Assembly: GCA_003543215.1 (NCBI GenBank)
Contig: DPJD01000001.1
Span: 325,936 to 389,935 of the forward strand
Direction: 5' to 3'
Origin: Erysipelotrichaceae bacterium
GTDB lineage: Bacteria > Bacillota_I > Bacilli_A > Erysipelotrichales > Erysipelotrichaceae
DNA: 64,000 bases
The notes under the pieces: generated by a model
Database searches by the model: none
Told to the model about the DNA's origin: nothing
The model's input: only the letters and a program-made list of their open reading frames with translations
Program-made: the position numbers and the translations under genes
Shown: one piece after another, positions 1-8,165 of the stretch
How positions within the stretch are numbered: position 1 is the stretch's first letter
How the letters are laid out: every line of letters starts with the position of its first letter

Positions 1-585
1 GATTGTCCTGAACATTATCTCTTAGCGGATGTCCGCAATCTGCTAAAAGTAAAAGCGGATTCCCAATACATTCAATCGATTAAAGAAATCCCAGCTTGGT
101 TGACTCAAAATCAACGTCAGGGTTTATACATCTATGGTGGTTTGGGTGTGGGTAAGACCTACTTGGCCATGGCCATTTTGAATTACTATGCGAAGCAGAG
201 TGTGAAAGTTGCCTTTGTGAATGTGCCAGAGCTGGCCTATCAGTTCTACAGTTCTTATACAGAGGATGATCAAAGAGCGATTAAATTGGATCGTTTGAAG
301 AATGCGAACATCGTTGTGTTTGATGATATCGGTGCTGAAACCTATTCATCTTACTTCAGAGATGAGGTACTTTTTCCTTTATTGAATGGACGCATGGAAG
401 AAAAGAAGATGACCTTATTCACGTCCAATCATGATTTGGCAAACCTGGCGGTCCATTTTCGCTTCAATGCCAAAGGGGATGATGAGAGCTTGAAATCACG
501 TCGTTTGCTTGAGCGTATCGAGCGTTTGGCGAAACCTTTGTATTTGGCTGGAATGAATCGTCGAAACAATGAAAATGCGGTGTAA
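1..585 (+). CDS. dnaI: Primosomal helicase loader DnaI (5' end missing)
   Basis: AAA+ ATPase that loads the replicative helicase DnaB/DnaC during primosome assembly. The reading frame is open from base 1, so the gene begins outside the window; about 194 C-terminal residues are visible. They carry a Walker A box (GGLGVGKT), a Walker B box (VVFDDIGAE) and the sensor-1 region (FTSNHDL) of the DnaC/DnaI family. The helicase-binding N-terminus that normally precedes the ATPase core is largely outside. A TTG at 100 could start a shorter frame but the coding signal clearly continues upstream of it. The closest alternative would be an IstB-like transposase helper, which the downstream housekeeping genes make unlikely. 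Confidence 0.9.
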   Translation, partial: DCPEHYLLADVRNLLKVKADSQYIQSIKEIPAWLTQNQRQGLYIYGGLGVGKTYLAMAILNYYAKQSVKVAFVNVPELAYQFYSSYTEDDQRAIKLDRLKNANIVVFDDIGAETYSSYFRDEVLFPLLNGRMEEKKMTLFTSNHDLANLAVHFRFNAKGDDESLKSRRLLERIERLAKPLYLAGMNRRNNENAV

Positions 586-618
586 ATTTTACACAAAAGA
601 TGGTAATAATGGTAAAAT
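580..618 (+). promoter_or_regulatory. Inverted repeat and possible promoter before pfkA
   Basis: A 7-bp inverted repeat with a one-base centre (GTGTAAA-T-TTTACAC, 580-594) overlaps the dnaI stop codon. Its right arm holds a TTTACA that could act as a -35, with TAAAAT at 613-618 as -10, but the spacing (19 nt) is long. It could be an operator for the glycolytic operon. No regulator can be named. Confidence 0.3.
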
Positions 619-643
619 TGTTCTGGATTAAGGAGGCTTATCG

Positions 644-1606
644 ATGCTAAAACGGATTGGAGTTCTCACCTCTGGGGGTGACTCACCAGGCATGAATGCA
701 GCGATTCGTGCGGTGACACGTTCTGCCTTATCACAAGGAATCGAAGTCGTAGCCATCGAAGATGGTTTTAAGGGCATGGTCGAAGGATCGATGTACTTGA
801 TGAATACGCGTTCGGTCAGTGATATTCTCTATCGAGGAGGAACCATTTTGGGTTCAGCCCGACTACCAGAGTTTAAGGATATCGAAGTTCGCAAAGTCGC
901 TGTTGCGAAATTAAAAGAATTTGGCGTCGAAGCTGTTGTGGTGATTGGTGGCGATGGGACATATCGTGGGGCAATGGCACTTACGGATATGGGCATCAAC
1001 TGCATCGGTCTACCAGGTACGATTGACAATGACATCGTCTCAACCGATTACACGATCGGGTTTGATACGGCATTGAATACCGTCATTCAGAATATTGATA
1101 AATTGAGGGATACCAGTTCTTCGCATCACCGCTGTTCAGTGGTGGAAGTCATGGGAAATAAATGTGGGGATCTTGCGATCTATGCAGGCATCAGTTGTGG
1201 GGCTGAAATCATTGTGACTCAAGAAACGGGTTATGATGAACAAGAAGTCTTGGCAAAACTGCGTGAATTGGATACGAATCGTAAGAAGAAGCATGCGATT
1301 GTCGTCATCAGTGAGAAGATAACGGATGTCGAGATGTTGGCAACGAAGATCAGTAAGTCGACAGGGTTTTCTGGGCGTTCTACTGTTCTAGGCCACATTC
1401 AAAGAGGTGGATCTCCCACCGCATTTGACCGTGTCTTAGCAACCCGTATGGGGGATTATGCGGTTGAATTATTAGTGAAAGGGATTGGGGGCCATTGCGT
1501 TGGAATGGTTCACAATGAGATCACTTCCTTTCCAATTGAAGAGGCTTTGGCGATGCCAAAGGCTTCACGTAAGGGTTTATTCGCCTTACACCAACGTTTG
1601 ATCTAG
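644..1606 (+). CDS. pfkA: ATP-dependent 6-phosphofructokinase
   Basis: Phosphorylates fructose 6-phosphate to fructose 1,6-bisphosphate, the committed step of glycolysis, in the cytosol. The 320 residues match the usual bacterial PfkA length. The ATP site begins with GGDSPGMNAA (residues 11-20). GGDGT at 102-106 is the ATP-type signature (Gly rather than the Asp of PPi-dependent enzymes), and PGTIDND at 124-130 holds the catalytic Asp. A strong AGGAGG lies about 6 nt before the ATG. The stop is followed after 8 nt by pyk, the classic Bacillota pfkA-pyk pair. Confidence 0.97.
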   Translation: MLKRIGVLTSGGDSPGMNAAIRAVTRSALSQGIEVVAIEDGFKGMVEGSMYLMNTRSVSDILYRGGTILGSARLPEFKDIEVRKVAVAKLKEFGVEAVVVIGGDGTYRGAMALTDMGINCIGLPGTIDNDIVSTDYTIGFDTALNTVIQNIDKLRDTSSSHHRCSVVEVMGNKCGDLAIYAGISCGAEIIVTQETGYDEQEVLAKLRELDTNRKKKHAIVVISEKITDVEMLATKISKSTGFSGRSTVLGHIQRGGSPTAFDRVLATRMGDYAVELLVKGIGGHCVGMVHNEITSFPIEEALAMPKASRKGLFALHQRLI

Positions 1607-1614
1607 GAGAAACT

Positions 1615-3039
1615 ATGAAAGAAATTCGTAAAACTAAAATTGTATGTACACTGGGCCCTGCGACAGAAACCCCTGAAATGGTTCAAAAACTCGCTGAAAT
1701 TGGCATGAACATCGTTCGTCTCAACTTCTCGCACGGCAACCATGAAGACCATGGCAAGCGGATCAAGATGGTCCGTGAAGTCAGTGATGTGGCGGGATAT
1801 AACTTAGCCGTCATGTTGGACACCAAAGGTCCTGAAATCCGTTGTGGAGAAATGACGGATGGCGTTTTGCATTTCACAAAGGGTGATGTGGTAAAAGTCG
1901 TCAAGGAACCTGTTTTGGGAACCAATGAACGTTTCCATGTGGATTGCCCTGAAATGTATGCCGATGTCAAACCTGGGAATTACTTGTTGATTGATGATGG
2001 GAAAATGCGTTTGACCATCACCGATGTGGAACCTGGTGTTTTGACTTGCCGTATTGAAAACTCAGGCATCATCAAGACACGTAAGGGTGTCAATGTCCCA
2101 AATGTTAAATTATCAATGCCATTCATTTCTGAAAAGGATGAAGGCGATCTACGTTTTGGCTGTAAGATGGATGTGGATTTTGTCGCGGCAAGCTTTGTAA
2201 GAAGAGCTTCTGACGTCTTAGCCATTCGTAAGATTCTTTTATCGGAAGGCAAATCCAAGATTCAAATCATTGCGAAGATTGAAAACCAAGAAGGCTATGA
2301 CAACTTGGATGAAATCTTGGAAGTATCCGATGGCGTTATGGTTGCGCGTGGCGACTTGGGTGTTGAAGTCAGTACCCAATTGGTCCCAATCTACCAAAAG
2401 AAAATCATCAAGCGTGCGAATGAAGTCGGTAAACCGGTCATCACCGCTACGCATATGTTAGAGTCCATGATGGGCAATCCGCGTCCGACGCGTGCAGAAG
2501 CCAGTGATGTGGCGAATGCGGTTTTAGATGGCAGTGATGCGATCATGTTGAGTGGTGAAACAGCTGCAGGGGAATATCCTTTGGAAGCGGTCACGACGAT
2601 GGATATCATCTCACGTGCAATGGAAGAAATTCTTCCTTACCGTGAGCGTTTGGATCAAGCGATCAAATCGTCACGTAAGACGATTCAAGATGCGATTGGG
2701 ATTTCAGTTGCGGATTCTGCTTTGCAATTGGATAAGGTTAAGGCGATTGTGGCCTTTACCCAAGGAGGGTCCACGGCTCGACGAATTTCGAAATTCCGTC
2801 CTCCAGTACCTATATTCGCTGTAACATTCACGAAGTCTGTTCAACGTAAGTTGGAATCACATTGGGGTGTCATCCCGATCTTGTCAGATATTCAAAATGA
2901 AATGACGAACGATGATGAATTGGCAACAATCATTGCCAAGGATCGTGGTTTGGTCCGTGGTGACTATGTGATCATTACCGCTGGGTACCCGACTGGTGAA
3001 GGTACTGCCAATATGATGAAGATTGTTGAAATCAAATAG
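1615..3039 (+). CDS. pyk: Pyruvate kinase
   Basis: Converts phosphoenolpyruvate and ADP to pyruvate and ATP, the last step of glycolysis. The 474 residues show TKGPEIR (70-76), the pyruvate kinase signature around IIAKIENQEG (catalytic Lys221, metal-ligand Glu223), VARGDLGVEV (243-252) and the ATHMLESM segment. The length is that of the minimal enzyme; the extra PEP-utiliser-like C-terminal domain found in Bacillus pyruvate kinases is absent. It sits 8 nt after pfkA and 9 nt before the sugar kinase, so the three are probably cotranscribed. Confidence 0.97.
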   Translation: MKEIRKTKIVCTLGPATETPEMVQKLAEIGMNIVRLNFSHGNHEDHGKRIKMVREVSDVAGYNLAVMLDTKGPEIRCGEMTDGVLHFTKGDVVKVVKEPVLGTNERFHVDCPEMYADVKPGNYLLIDDGKMRLTITDVEPGVLTCRIENSGIIKTRKGVNVPNVKLSMPFISEKDEGDLRFGCKMDVDFVAASFVRRASDVLAIRKILLSEGKSKIQIIAKIENQEGYDNLDEILEVSDGVMVARGDLGVEVSTQLVPIYQKKIIKRANEVGKPVITATHMLESMMGNPRPTRAEASDVANAVLDGSDAIMLSGETAAGEYPLEAVTTMDIISRAMEEILPYRERLDQAIKSSRKTIQDAIGISVADSALQLDKVKAIVAFTQGGSTARRISKFRPPVPIFAVTFTKSVQRKLESHWGVIPILSDIQNEMTNDDELATIIAKDRGLVRGDYVIITAGYPTGEGTANMMKIVEIK

Positions 3040-3048
3040 GGGACAAAC

Positions 3049-3948
3049 ATGAGAACAGTAATCGGGATTGATTTGGGTGGCACGAATGCACGTGTTGCCA
3101 AAGTAACAGAAGATGGTCAAATCTTACAAGTCGTAAGCGCTCCTTCACATGCTTTGGAGGGTACTGAAAAAGTCATGGACAATCTCAAATCTTTGATCCG
3201 TCAGATCAAGGGTTTCGATGAAGTCATTGGCATTGGCATTGGTGTACCAGGTCCTGTCGATACCGTTCGTGGTGTCATGACTATGGCAACCAATCTTCCG
3301 GGTTTTGAAAACTATCCAATGGCTCAAGAAATTGAACGTGAGTTCAACAAACCAACTTATGTCGATAATGATGCGAATGTCGCAGGTTTGGCTGAAGCTT
3401 TGGTTGGGGCTGGTAAAGGTTATAAGATCGTCTACTATATGACCCATTCTACCGGTGTTGGTGGCGCATTGGTCGTCGATGGCAAGGTTGTATCGGGTAA
3501 AAATGGTTATGCCGGTGAAGTTGGAAACATCATCGTTACCAGTGAAGGTGAAAAAATCAATCACTTGAACGTTGGGGCAGCTGAGAATGTTTTCAGTGGT
3601 ACCGCTTTGGTCAAATTGGCTCAAAAGGAATTGGATCCAAAGATCACTTCCGCTAAAGCCATCTTTGATTTAGCTCAAGAAGGCAACGAAAAAGCAATTA
3701 AGATGATCGATGACATGGCATATCACTTTGCACTCTTGTGCTCGGCGATTGGTCATGTGGTGGATCCACATGTATTCGTCATTGGTGGTGGGGTTGCGAA
3801 GTCGCATGCCTTCTACTTTGACAAAATTTTAAACAACTACAACAATTTAGTGCATGTCGGTATGCGCAATCCGCTCTTCAAACGTGCTGAGCTCACTGAG
3901 CCAGGCATCGTTGGGGCCGCAATGCTTCCGATATCGCACGGAAGATAG
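3049..3948 (+). CDS. glk: ROK-family sugar kinase, probably glucokinase, without the zinc motif
   Basis: Likely phosphorylates glucose to glucose 6-phosphate, feeding the pfkA-pyk genes directly upstream. The phosphate loop is DLGGTNARVA (8-17), the catalytic Asp lies in DNDANVAG (106-113), and the adenosine region is FVIGGGV. ROK proteins normally carry a zinc-binding EGEIGH...CxCGxxGCxE module. Here it reads AGEVGN (residues 155-160) followed by a segment ending NVGAAENVFSG with no cysteines, so the structural zinc appears to be lost. Substrate is inferred from context; another hexose or N-acetylhexosamine remains possible. The RBS is GGGG just before the ATG. Confidence 0.85.
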   Translation: MRTVIGIDLGGTNARVAKVTEDGQILQVVSAPSHALEGTEKVMDNLKSLIRQIKGFDEVIGIGIGVPGPVDTVRGVMTMATNLPGFENYPMAQEIEREFNKPTYVDNDANVAGLAEALVGAGKGYKIVYYMTHSTGVGGALVVDGKVVSGKNGYAGEVGNIIVTSEGEKINHLNVGAAENVFSGTALVKLAQKELDPKITSAKAIFDLAQEGNEKAIKMIDDMAYHFALLCSAIGHVVDPHVFVIGGGVAKSHAFYFDKILNNYNNLVHVGMRNPLFKRAELTEPGIVGAAMLPISHGR

Positions 3949-3955
3949 GAGTTTT

Positions 3956-5194
3956 ATGTTAAGAAGAAAAACATTATTAAGCAAATACGCTGAGTTGGCA
4001 GTTAAGATTGGGGCAAATGTCCAAAAGGGTCAACCTTTGATGATCAGTGCCAACATCGAAACAAAGGATTTCATCCGTATCTTGGTTGAAGAAGGGTATA
4101 AGGCTGGGGCTTCCTATGTCTTTGTCCGCTACAACGATGAAATCGTCAATCATCATAACTTTACCTATTGTGATTTGGATGTATTGGGTACGGTTCCAAA
4201 TTATATCGTGGAACAGTTCAATTACTTCATTGAAAAAGGTTATGCCTTGATTTCCGTTCATGCGGAAACACCGGGTTTGATGGCAGATATCGATCCTATC
4301 AAGATTCAAACGGCTGCGATCGCACAAAACAAGGCGCTTAAATCTTGGCGCGAGCACACCATGGGCAATCGTACCCAATGGTGCGTCATTTCTGTCCCTA
4401 CAGCAGGTTGGGCTAAGAAAGTCTTCCCAGACATCACCGAAGAAATGGCAGTTGATGCCTTGTGGGAAGCCATCTTCAATGCGGTACGTGTTCGTGAGGA
4501 CAATGATCCAGTTGCAGAGTGGGAAAAACACAACGATACCTTGCATAAACACAATAAGGCATTGAATGATTATAACTTCAAATCCTTGCATTTCAAGAAC
4601 GCTTTGGGAACCGATCTTACGATCGAACTCATTCCGAATCATGTTTGGGCAGGGGGCAATGAGAAGTCGACCAAGGGTGTTGTGTTCAATCCAAACATGC
4701 CTACGGAAGAAAGCTTCACCATGCCATATAAGTACGGTGTGAATGGTAAAGTCGTTGCGACAAAACCGTTGAATTACAATGGCAATCTGATCAAGGATTT
4801 CTGGTTGGAATTCAAAGATGGTAAAGTCGTCAATTACGATGCCAAAGAGGCAAAAGATTCACTCAAGAGTTTGGTTGAGTTTGATGAAGGTTCATCCTAT
4901 TTGGGTGAAGTCGCCTTGATCTCACACGATTCCCCAATCTCCAACAGCAATATCCTCTTCTTGAACACCTTATTCGATGAAAACGCATCGTGTCACTTGG
5001 CCTTGGGTAGAGCATACCCAATGAATGTCAAAGGTGGCAACGATATGACACAAGAAGAATTGGATAAGTTGGGTTCAAACAACTCGATGGAACACGAAGA
5101 CTTCATGTTTGGTAGTGCAGACATGTCCATCATCGGCTTGACGCAAGACAATCAAGAAGTAATCGTATTCAAAGACGGTAATTTCGCATTCTAA
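3956..5194 (+). CDS. M29-family metallo-aminopeptidase (AmpS/PepS type)
   Basis: Cytosolic exopeptidase predicted to trim N-terminal residues from peptides using two metal ions. The 412 residues are the usual M29 length. Conserved stretches include NMPTEESFTMP, EVALISHDSPIS, HLALGRAYP and MEHEDFM, which contain the Glu, His, Tyr and Asp metal ligands and general base of the family. I chose the ATG at 3956 because ATAGGAG lies immediately upstream and it begins 8 nt after the kinase stop; the same frame is open further left only because it overlaps that gene. A terminator follows the stop, so this is probably the last gene of the glycolytic run. Confidence 0.92.
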   Translation: MLRRKTLLSKYAELAVKIGANVQKGQPLMISANIETKDFIRILVEEGYKAGASYVFVRYNDEIVNHHNFTYCDLDVLGTVPNYIVEQFNYFIEKGYALISVHAETPGLMADIDPIKIQTAAIAQNKALKSWREHTMGNRTQWCVISVPTAGWAKKVFPDITEEMAVDALWEAIFNAVRVREDNDPVAEWEKHNDTLHKHNKALNDYNFKSLHFKNALGTDLTIELIPNHVWAGGNEKSTKGVVFNPNMPTEESFTMPYKYGVNGKVVATKPLNYNGNLIKDFWLEFKDGKVVNYDAKEAKDSLKSLVEFDEGSSYLGEVALISHDSPISNSNILFLNTLFDENASCHLALGRAYPMNVKGGNDMTQEELDKLGSNNSMEHEDFMFGSADMSIIGLTQDNQEVIVFKDGNFAF

Positions 5195-5196
5195 TC

Positions 5197-5222
5197 AAGG
5201 GAACAGGCGTTCCCTTTTTCTT
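5197..5222 (+). terminator. Rho-independent terminator after the aminopeptidase
   Basis: 8-bp stem AAGGGAAC / GTTCCCTT with loop AGGC, followed by a T-rich tract. Confidence 0.9.
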
Positions 5223-5236
5223 TTGTTTATGTTAAT

Positions 5237-5259
5237 GTGTATATACATTGTATATACAC
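5237..5259 (+). promoter_or_regulatory. Palindromic operator before the RelB-like gene
   Basis: Perfect 9-bp inverted repeat GTGTATATA / TATATACAC around CATTG, ending 10 nt before the start codon. This is the kind of site bound by ribbon-helix-helix antitoxins, so autoregulation is likely. Confidence 0.7.
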
Positions 5260-5269
5260 TAGGAGTCTT

Positions 5270-5533
5270 ATGAAAGATACCATCATCAACCTTAGAGTCG
5301 AAAAAGCCTTAAAAGAAGAGGTTAACTTAATCCTTGAGGAACAAGGTCTAAGCATGTCTCAGTTCATTCAACTTGTTTTAAAAGAGGTTCAACGTTCAAA
5401 ACGTGTACCTCTGCAGTTGATTTTGAAGGATGAGGATCAAGAAAACAAAGATGATCCTGTCCGTTTGAAGGGTGAATCCAATGCGACGATCAGTGAACGC
5501 TTGTATCGAAGGATGATCGCACAAAAAAAATGA
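5270..5533 (+). CDS. RelB/DinJ-family antitoxin, orphan
   Basis: 87-residue ribbon-helix-helix protein. INLRVEKALKEEV followed by LEEQGLSMSQFIQLVLKEV matches the DNA-binding N-terminus of RelB/DinJ antitoxins, and VPLQL the hinge after it; the charged C-terminal half would normally wrap a YafQ/RelE-type toxin. I start at the ATG at 5270 because AGGAG lies 4 nt upstream and the operator palindrome would otherwise be inside the gene. No toxin gene follows: the next gene, 22 nt on, is on the opposite strand and unrelated. It may be a solitary regulator or the remnant of a pair. Confidence 0.8.
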   Translation: MKDTIINLRVEKALKEEVNLILEEQGLSMSQFIQLVLKEVQRSKRVPLQLILKDEDQENKDDPVRLKGESNATISERLYRRMIAQKK

Positions 5534-5555
5534 TGAACATTATATGTCCATCACA

Positions 5556-5972
5556 CTAAACTGTCTTCGCATCACTTTCAATTCGATCGATGACTTTTGT
5601 GATCATGTCCTTTAATAAGCCCTTGATCAAGTAGCCTGTTCCTGGAATCAAGGGTGTGAATTGTATCACCCAGGATAAATCTGTACCATCTTCTTCTTGA
5701 GACAAAGTGATCCTTCCCAGATAATCCGATTTAACTGGCGCACCTTTTAACAGCGTATATGTCATTGAAAAGGGTGGATCAGAACTCAAACACTTCTCTT
5801 GAACACTGAGGGGTCCGTTGAATATTTTTCGAATTGATCCGACACCATTTATTGGATTACCCTCATCCAAAATGATGACACGATAAGGACCTGTTGCGGT
5901 TTTGAAATTGGAAGCTTTCCATACCTTGTCGATGGATGCGTTGATATGACGATTTAGCTCAAGCTTTACCAT
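5556..5972 (-). CDS. SRPBCC (START/Bet v1-like) family protein
   Basis: 138 residues predicted to form a helix-grip fold with a hydrophobic ligand cavity. The N-terminus LELNRHINASIDKVWKA is the typical opening strand and helix of polyketide cyclase/SRPBCC proteins, and later strands (SMTYTLLKGAPV, DLSWVIQFTP) alternate as expected. The C-terminal helix is GTGYLIKGLLKDMITKVIDRIE. Ligand and role are unknown. The start at 5972 is set by AGGAGGG 6 nt upstream; an in-frame ATG 8 codons earlier overlaps this RBS. Confidence 0.7.
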   Translation of the reverse strand: MVKLELNRHINASIDKVWKASNFKTATGPYRVIILDEGNPINGVGSIRKIFNGPLSVQEKCLSSDPPFSMTYTLLKGAPVKSDYLGRITLSQEEDGTDLSWVIQFTPLIPGTGYLIKGLLKDMITKVIDRIESDAKTV

Positions 5973-6316
5973 ATTTAGCCCTCCTAATGTCATCATAGCA
6001 CTTCATTGTTTGGTTACAATGGGAATATTGAGGTATATTGCATGACTTGGAGTATTAACTTTGTAGAGCTTAATGTGTAAATTTAGCAAAGCAACCATCT
6101 ATTGTGATTAATACAATAAAGACGTGCTTTTTTTGATGATTACTATCAAAATAATTCGGATACTCTATTGAGAGTCGAACCACTTTAAAACGATATGAAT
6201 TATCATTCTAAATTCGATAGAATATTTAAATCTTTGTATTGTGTCATAAAAATATCTTGATATAATTCAAAATATATGACAACAATGATATAATTGGATT
6301 ACCAGGGGAGGATATT
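5973..6316. other. AT-rich intergenic region between SRPBCC and XRE genes
   Basis: 344 bases without a credible gene. Visible are a short inverted repeat TATTGT / ACAATA (6101-6119) and, at the right end, two copies of TGATATAATT (6258-6267 and 6286-6295), each an extended -10 box. The second is correctly placed to drive the XRE module. Confidence 0.6.
6286..6294 (+). promoter_or_regulatory. Extended -10 promoter of the XRE module
   Basis: TGATATAAT about 20 nt before the RBS GGGGAGG and start codon at 6317. An identical element 28 bp upstream (6258-6266) could be a second promoter or one half of a repressor site. No good -35 is visible. Confidence 0.55.
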
Positions 6317-6643
6317 ATGAGTTCTATTAGAGATAATTTTCGTCGTATCAGAGAATCTATGAATATAACGCAAGCAACCTTAGCAGAGTATCTGGGTATC
6401 GATCAATCCATGCTTAGTAAATTTGAAAAAGGTGAACGAGAGTTAAGTACACATCACCTTGATAAGGCGTGTTTGTTATTTGGTTGTTTCATACAAGACT
6501 TGGAGATTGAAAATTTTAGTCCAAGTTTAAAGATATTGTTTAGGGCAAAAGAACTCGAATCTATTGACCTTGAATCGATATCAAAGATTCAGCAGATAGC
6601 CCTCAATATTATCGAAATGAAGGGGTTATTACATGAAGACTAA
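6317..6643 (+). CDS. XRE-family helix-turn-helix regulator
   Basis: 108 residues; the first about 60 form a Cro/CI-type HTH (NFRRIRESMNITQATLAEYL, then DQSMLSKFEKGERELS). The C-terminal helices are probably for dimerisation or contact with its partner. The stop overlaps the start of the metallopeptidase gene by 11 nt, so the two are translationally coupled. XRE regulators paired with ImmA/IrrE proteases are cleaved or inactivated by them in ICEBs1 and in XRE-COG2856 toxin-antitoxin-like modules, so this is likely the autorepressor of the module. Confidence 0.85.
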   Translation: MSSIRDNFRRIRESMNITQATLAEYLGIDQSMLSKFEKGERELSTHHLDKACLLFGCFIQDLEIENFSPSLKILFRAKELESIDLESISKIQQIALNIIEMKGLLHED

Positions 6644-7376
6644 AGACAGTTTACAACGCTTTGCTTTTGATGTTCGCGCTCTTTTGGGAGCAGAAGTAGG
6701 TGGTCCCATCGACCTTAAAACACTTGTAGAAGCGTATGGAAAACTAACGATTGTATACTATCCTTTTGCAGATAATATTAGTGGTATGTGTTTAAAGTCA
6801 GCTGATTTGATTGCGATCAATTCGAGATCTACTTTAGGGCGACAGAATTTTTCTCTAGCGCATGAACTGTACCATTACTTTGATCATCAGAACGAAGATA
6901 ATTCAGTATCCGTTGCTCAGAATTCTAAAGTTAAAGGAATTGTTTCTGAATTGGAAGCTGACCTATTCGCTAGTTATCTACTGATGCCTTCACAGTCCTT
7001 GCATTCAGATATTACAGAGCGTAAAGAGGATAGAAATAAATTAGAACTCAAAGATATTATTTTTATTGAGCAGCTTTATGGAGTGAGTCGAAAATCGTTG
7101 CTGGTGCGTCTTGTAGCAGATGGATATCTTACAGTAGATGAAAGTAAATACTTCGAAAAAGATATTCAAAGAGGAGCGCTTCGTTTGGGTTATGATTTAG
7201 CTCTATACAAAACTTGCGATAAGAATATTCATTCAACAACTGGGCGTTACCTATCGCTCGCACATAAATTAAGAGATGCATCATTGATTTCTCAAGGTAG
7301 ATTTGAATCCTATTTATTAGATGCTTTTAGAGAGGATTTAGTTTTTGATTTGGAAGTTAATGAAGTATATGACTAA
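6633..7376 (+). CDS. ImmA/IrrE-family metallopeptidase (COG2856)
   Basis: 247-residue predicted zinc protease. The HExxH motif is in LAHELYHYFDH near residues 78-88, followed by a conserved Glu in SELEADLFASYLLMP, the third ligand region of the family. The C-terminal part (from about 110) contains a helical domain with YGVSRKSLLVRLV. The likely substrate is the XRE protein encoded immediately upstream, with which it overlaps by 11 nt. It also overlaps the PIN-like gene downstream by 8 nt, giving a tightly coupled three-gene unit. Confidence 0.88.
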   Translation: MKTKDSLQRFAFDVRALLGAEVGGPIDLKTLVEAYGKLTIVYYPFADNISGMCLKSADLIAINSRSTLGRQNFSLAHELYHYFDHQNEDNSVSVAQNSKVKGIVSELEADLFASYLLMPSQSLHSDITERKEDRNKLELKDIIFIEQLYGVSRKSLLVRLVADGYLTVDESKYFEKDIQRGALRLGYDLALYKTCDKNIHSTTGRYLSLAHKLRDASLISQGRFESYLLDAFREDLVFDLEVNEVYD

Positions 7377-7908
7377 ATTGATTTTTTTTGACACGGATTG
7401 TTTGTCTTCTTTTTTGTGGGTTGATTCGATGAACTTGCTAATACAATGTTTTCCACAAGGATTCATACTTCCAAGACCAGTATATGAAGAATTTAAAAAA
7501 ATACCACACTTTCATCAAAAAGTTGATGGTTACATTCAAAAAGGCTTTCTAGAAATCAAGGATATTGAATCAGGAACAAACGAATATCGGAACTATGTAG
7601 ATCTTGTTAGTGGACGAGATGCGCGTGTTCCGCGTATTGGTAAAGGTGAAGCAGCTGCAATTGTGTTGGCACATCGATATAAAGGTATATTAGCAAGTAA
7701 TAACTTATCGGATATAAGTTATTACATCCGAATTTTCGAACTTGAGTCACTTACAAGTGCGTCAATCTTAGAGACGATGTATCGTAAGAATATCATTGAT
7801 CTTCAATCCGCTGAGTCGTTTTGGAGCGGCATGTTACAAAAGCGAAGAAAACTTCCATGTTCAACGTTTCAGGATTACCTGGATAAGCTTGAAAAGTATC
7901 CATATTGA
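7369..7908 (+). CDS. PIN-like ribonuclease domain protein of the XRE-ImmA module
   Basis: 179 residues. LIFFDTDCLSSFL at the N-terminus supplies the first acidic residue of a PIN nuclease, GKGEAAAIVLA the second and ASNNLSDI the position of the third acidic cluster, in the order seen in DUF3368-like PIN proteins. It would cleave RNA, acting as the effector of the module. I start at ATG 7369, whose sequence ATGACTAA overlaps the protease stop; an in-frame ATG at 7360 is a plausible alternative, with GGAAG upstream. The assignment to PIN is by motif order, not by search. The stop codon overlaps the -35 of the thrS promoter. Confidence 0.65.
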   Translation: MTKLIFFDTDCLSSFLWVDSMNLLIQCFPQGFILPRPVYEEFKKIPHFHQKVDGYIQKGFLEIKDIESGTNEYRNYVDLVSGRDARVPRIGKGEAAAIVLAHRYKGILASNNLSDISYYIRIFELESLTSASILETMYRKNIIDLQSAESFWSGMLQKRRKLPCSTFQDYLDKLEKYPY

Positions 7909-7933
7909 CATTGATTTCCTTTTGGCTTAAACT
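7905..7933 (+). promoter_or_regulatory. thrS promoter
   Basis: TTGACA (7905-7910) and TAAACT (7928-7933) with exactly 17 nt between. Transcription would start near 7940, at the beginning of the T-box leader. Confidence 0.8.
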
Positions 7934-7939
7934 CTAGAC

Positions 7940-8145
7940 ATAGCCAATGCTTAAGACATGATGATTGGTGCTTTGTACAGAGAGAAAGTGTTTGGTGCAA
8001 ACTTTCCTGAGCTCAATTGATTACCACTTAAGGGGTGGATTCATGAAAGAATCCCGTTTGATCGACGTTAGCGATGAGTGCAAAGCATTTGCTTTGAATT
8101 AAGGTGGTACCGCGAGAATCTCGTCCTTTGGATGGGATTTTTTTA
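7940..8145 (+). ncRNA. T-box riboswitch (threonine) of thrS
   Basis: The 14-nt T-box AAGGTGGTACCGCG is at 8101-8114. CTTAAG at 7950-7955 pairs with CTTAAG at 8026-8031 to close the base of stem I. Just 5' of the second arm is GATT-ACC-A (ACC at 8023-8025), a threonine codon in the specifier position. The leader senses uncharged tRNA-Thr and switches between an antiterminator made with the T-box and the terminator at its 3' end. Confidence 0.93.
8117..8145 (+). terminator. Regulated terminator of the T-box leader
   Basis: Stem AATCTCGTCC (8117-8126) with GGATGGGATT (8130-8139), loop TTT, then a T run. It is mutually exclusive with the antiterminator formed by the T-box sequence. Confidence 0.9.
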
Positions 8146-8165
8146 TTTAAAAGGAGGATCGTAGA

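Noticed and set aside
3145..3624. 159-codon minus-strand frame inside the glucokinase gene
   Set aside because: Antisense shadow of a gene with clear ROK motifs.
3977..4642. 221-codon minus-strand frame inside the aminopeptidase gene
   Set aside because: Antisense shadow; the plus-strand frame has family motifs, RBS and context.
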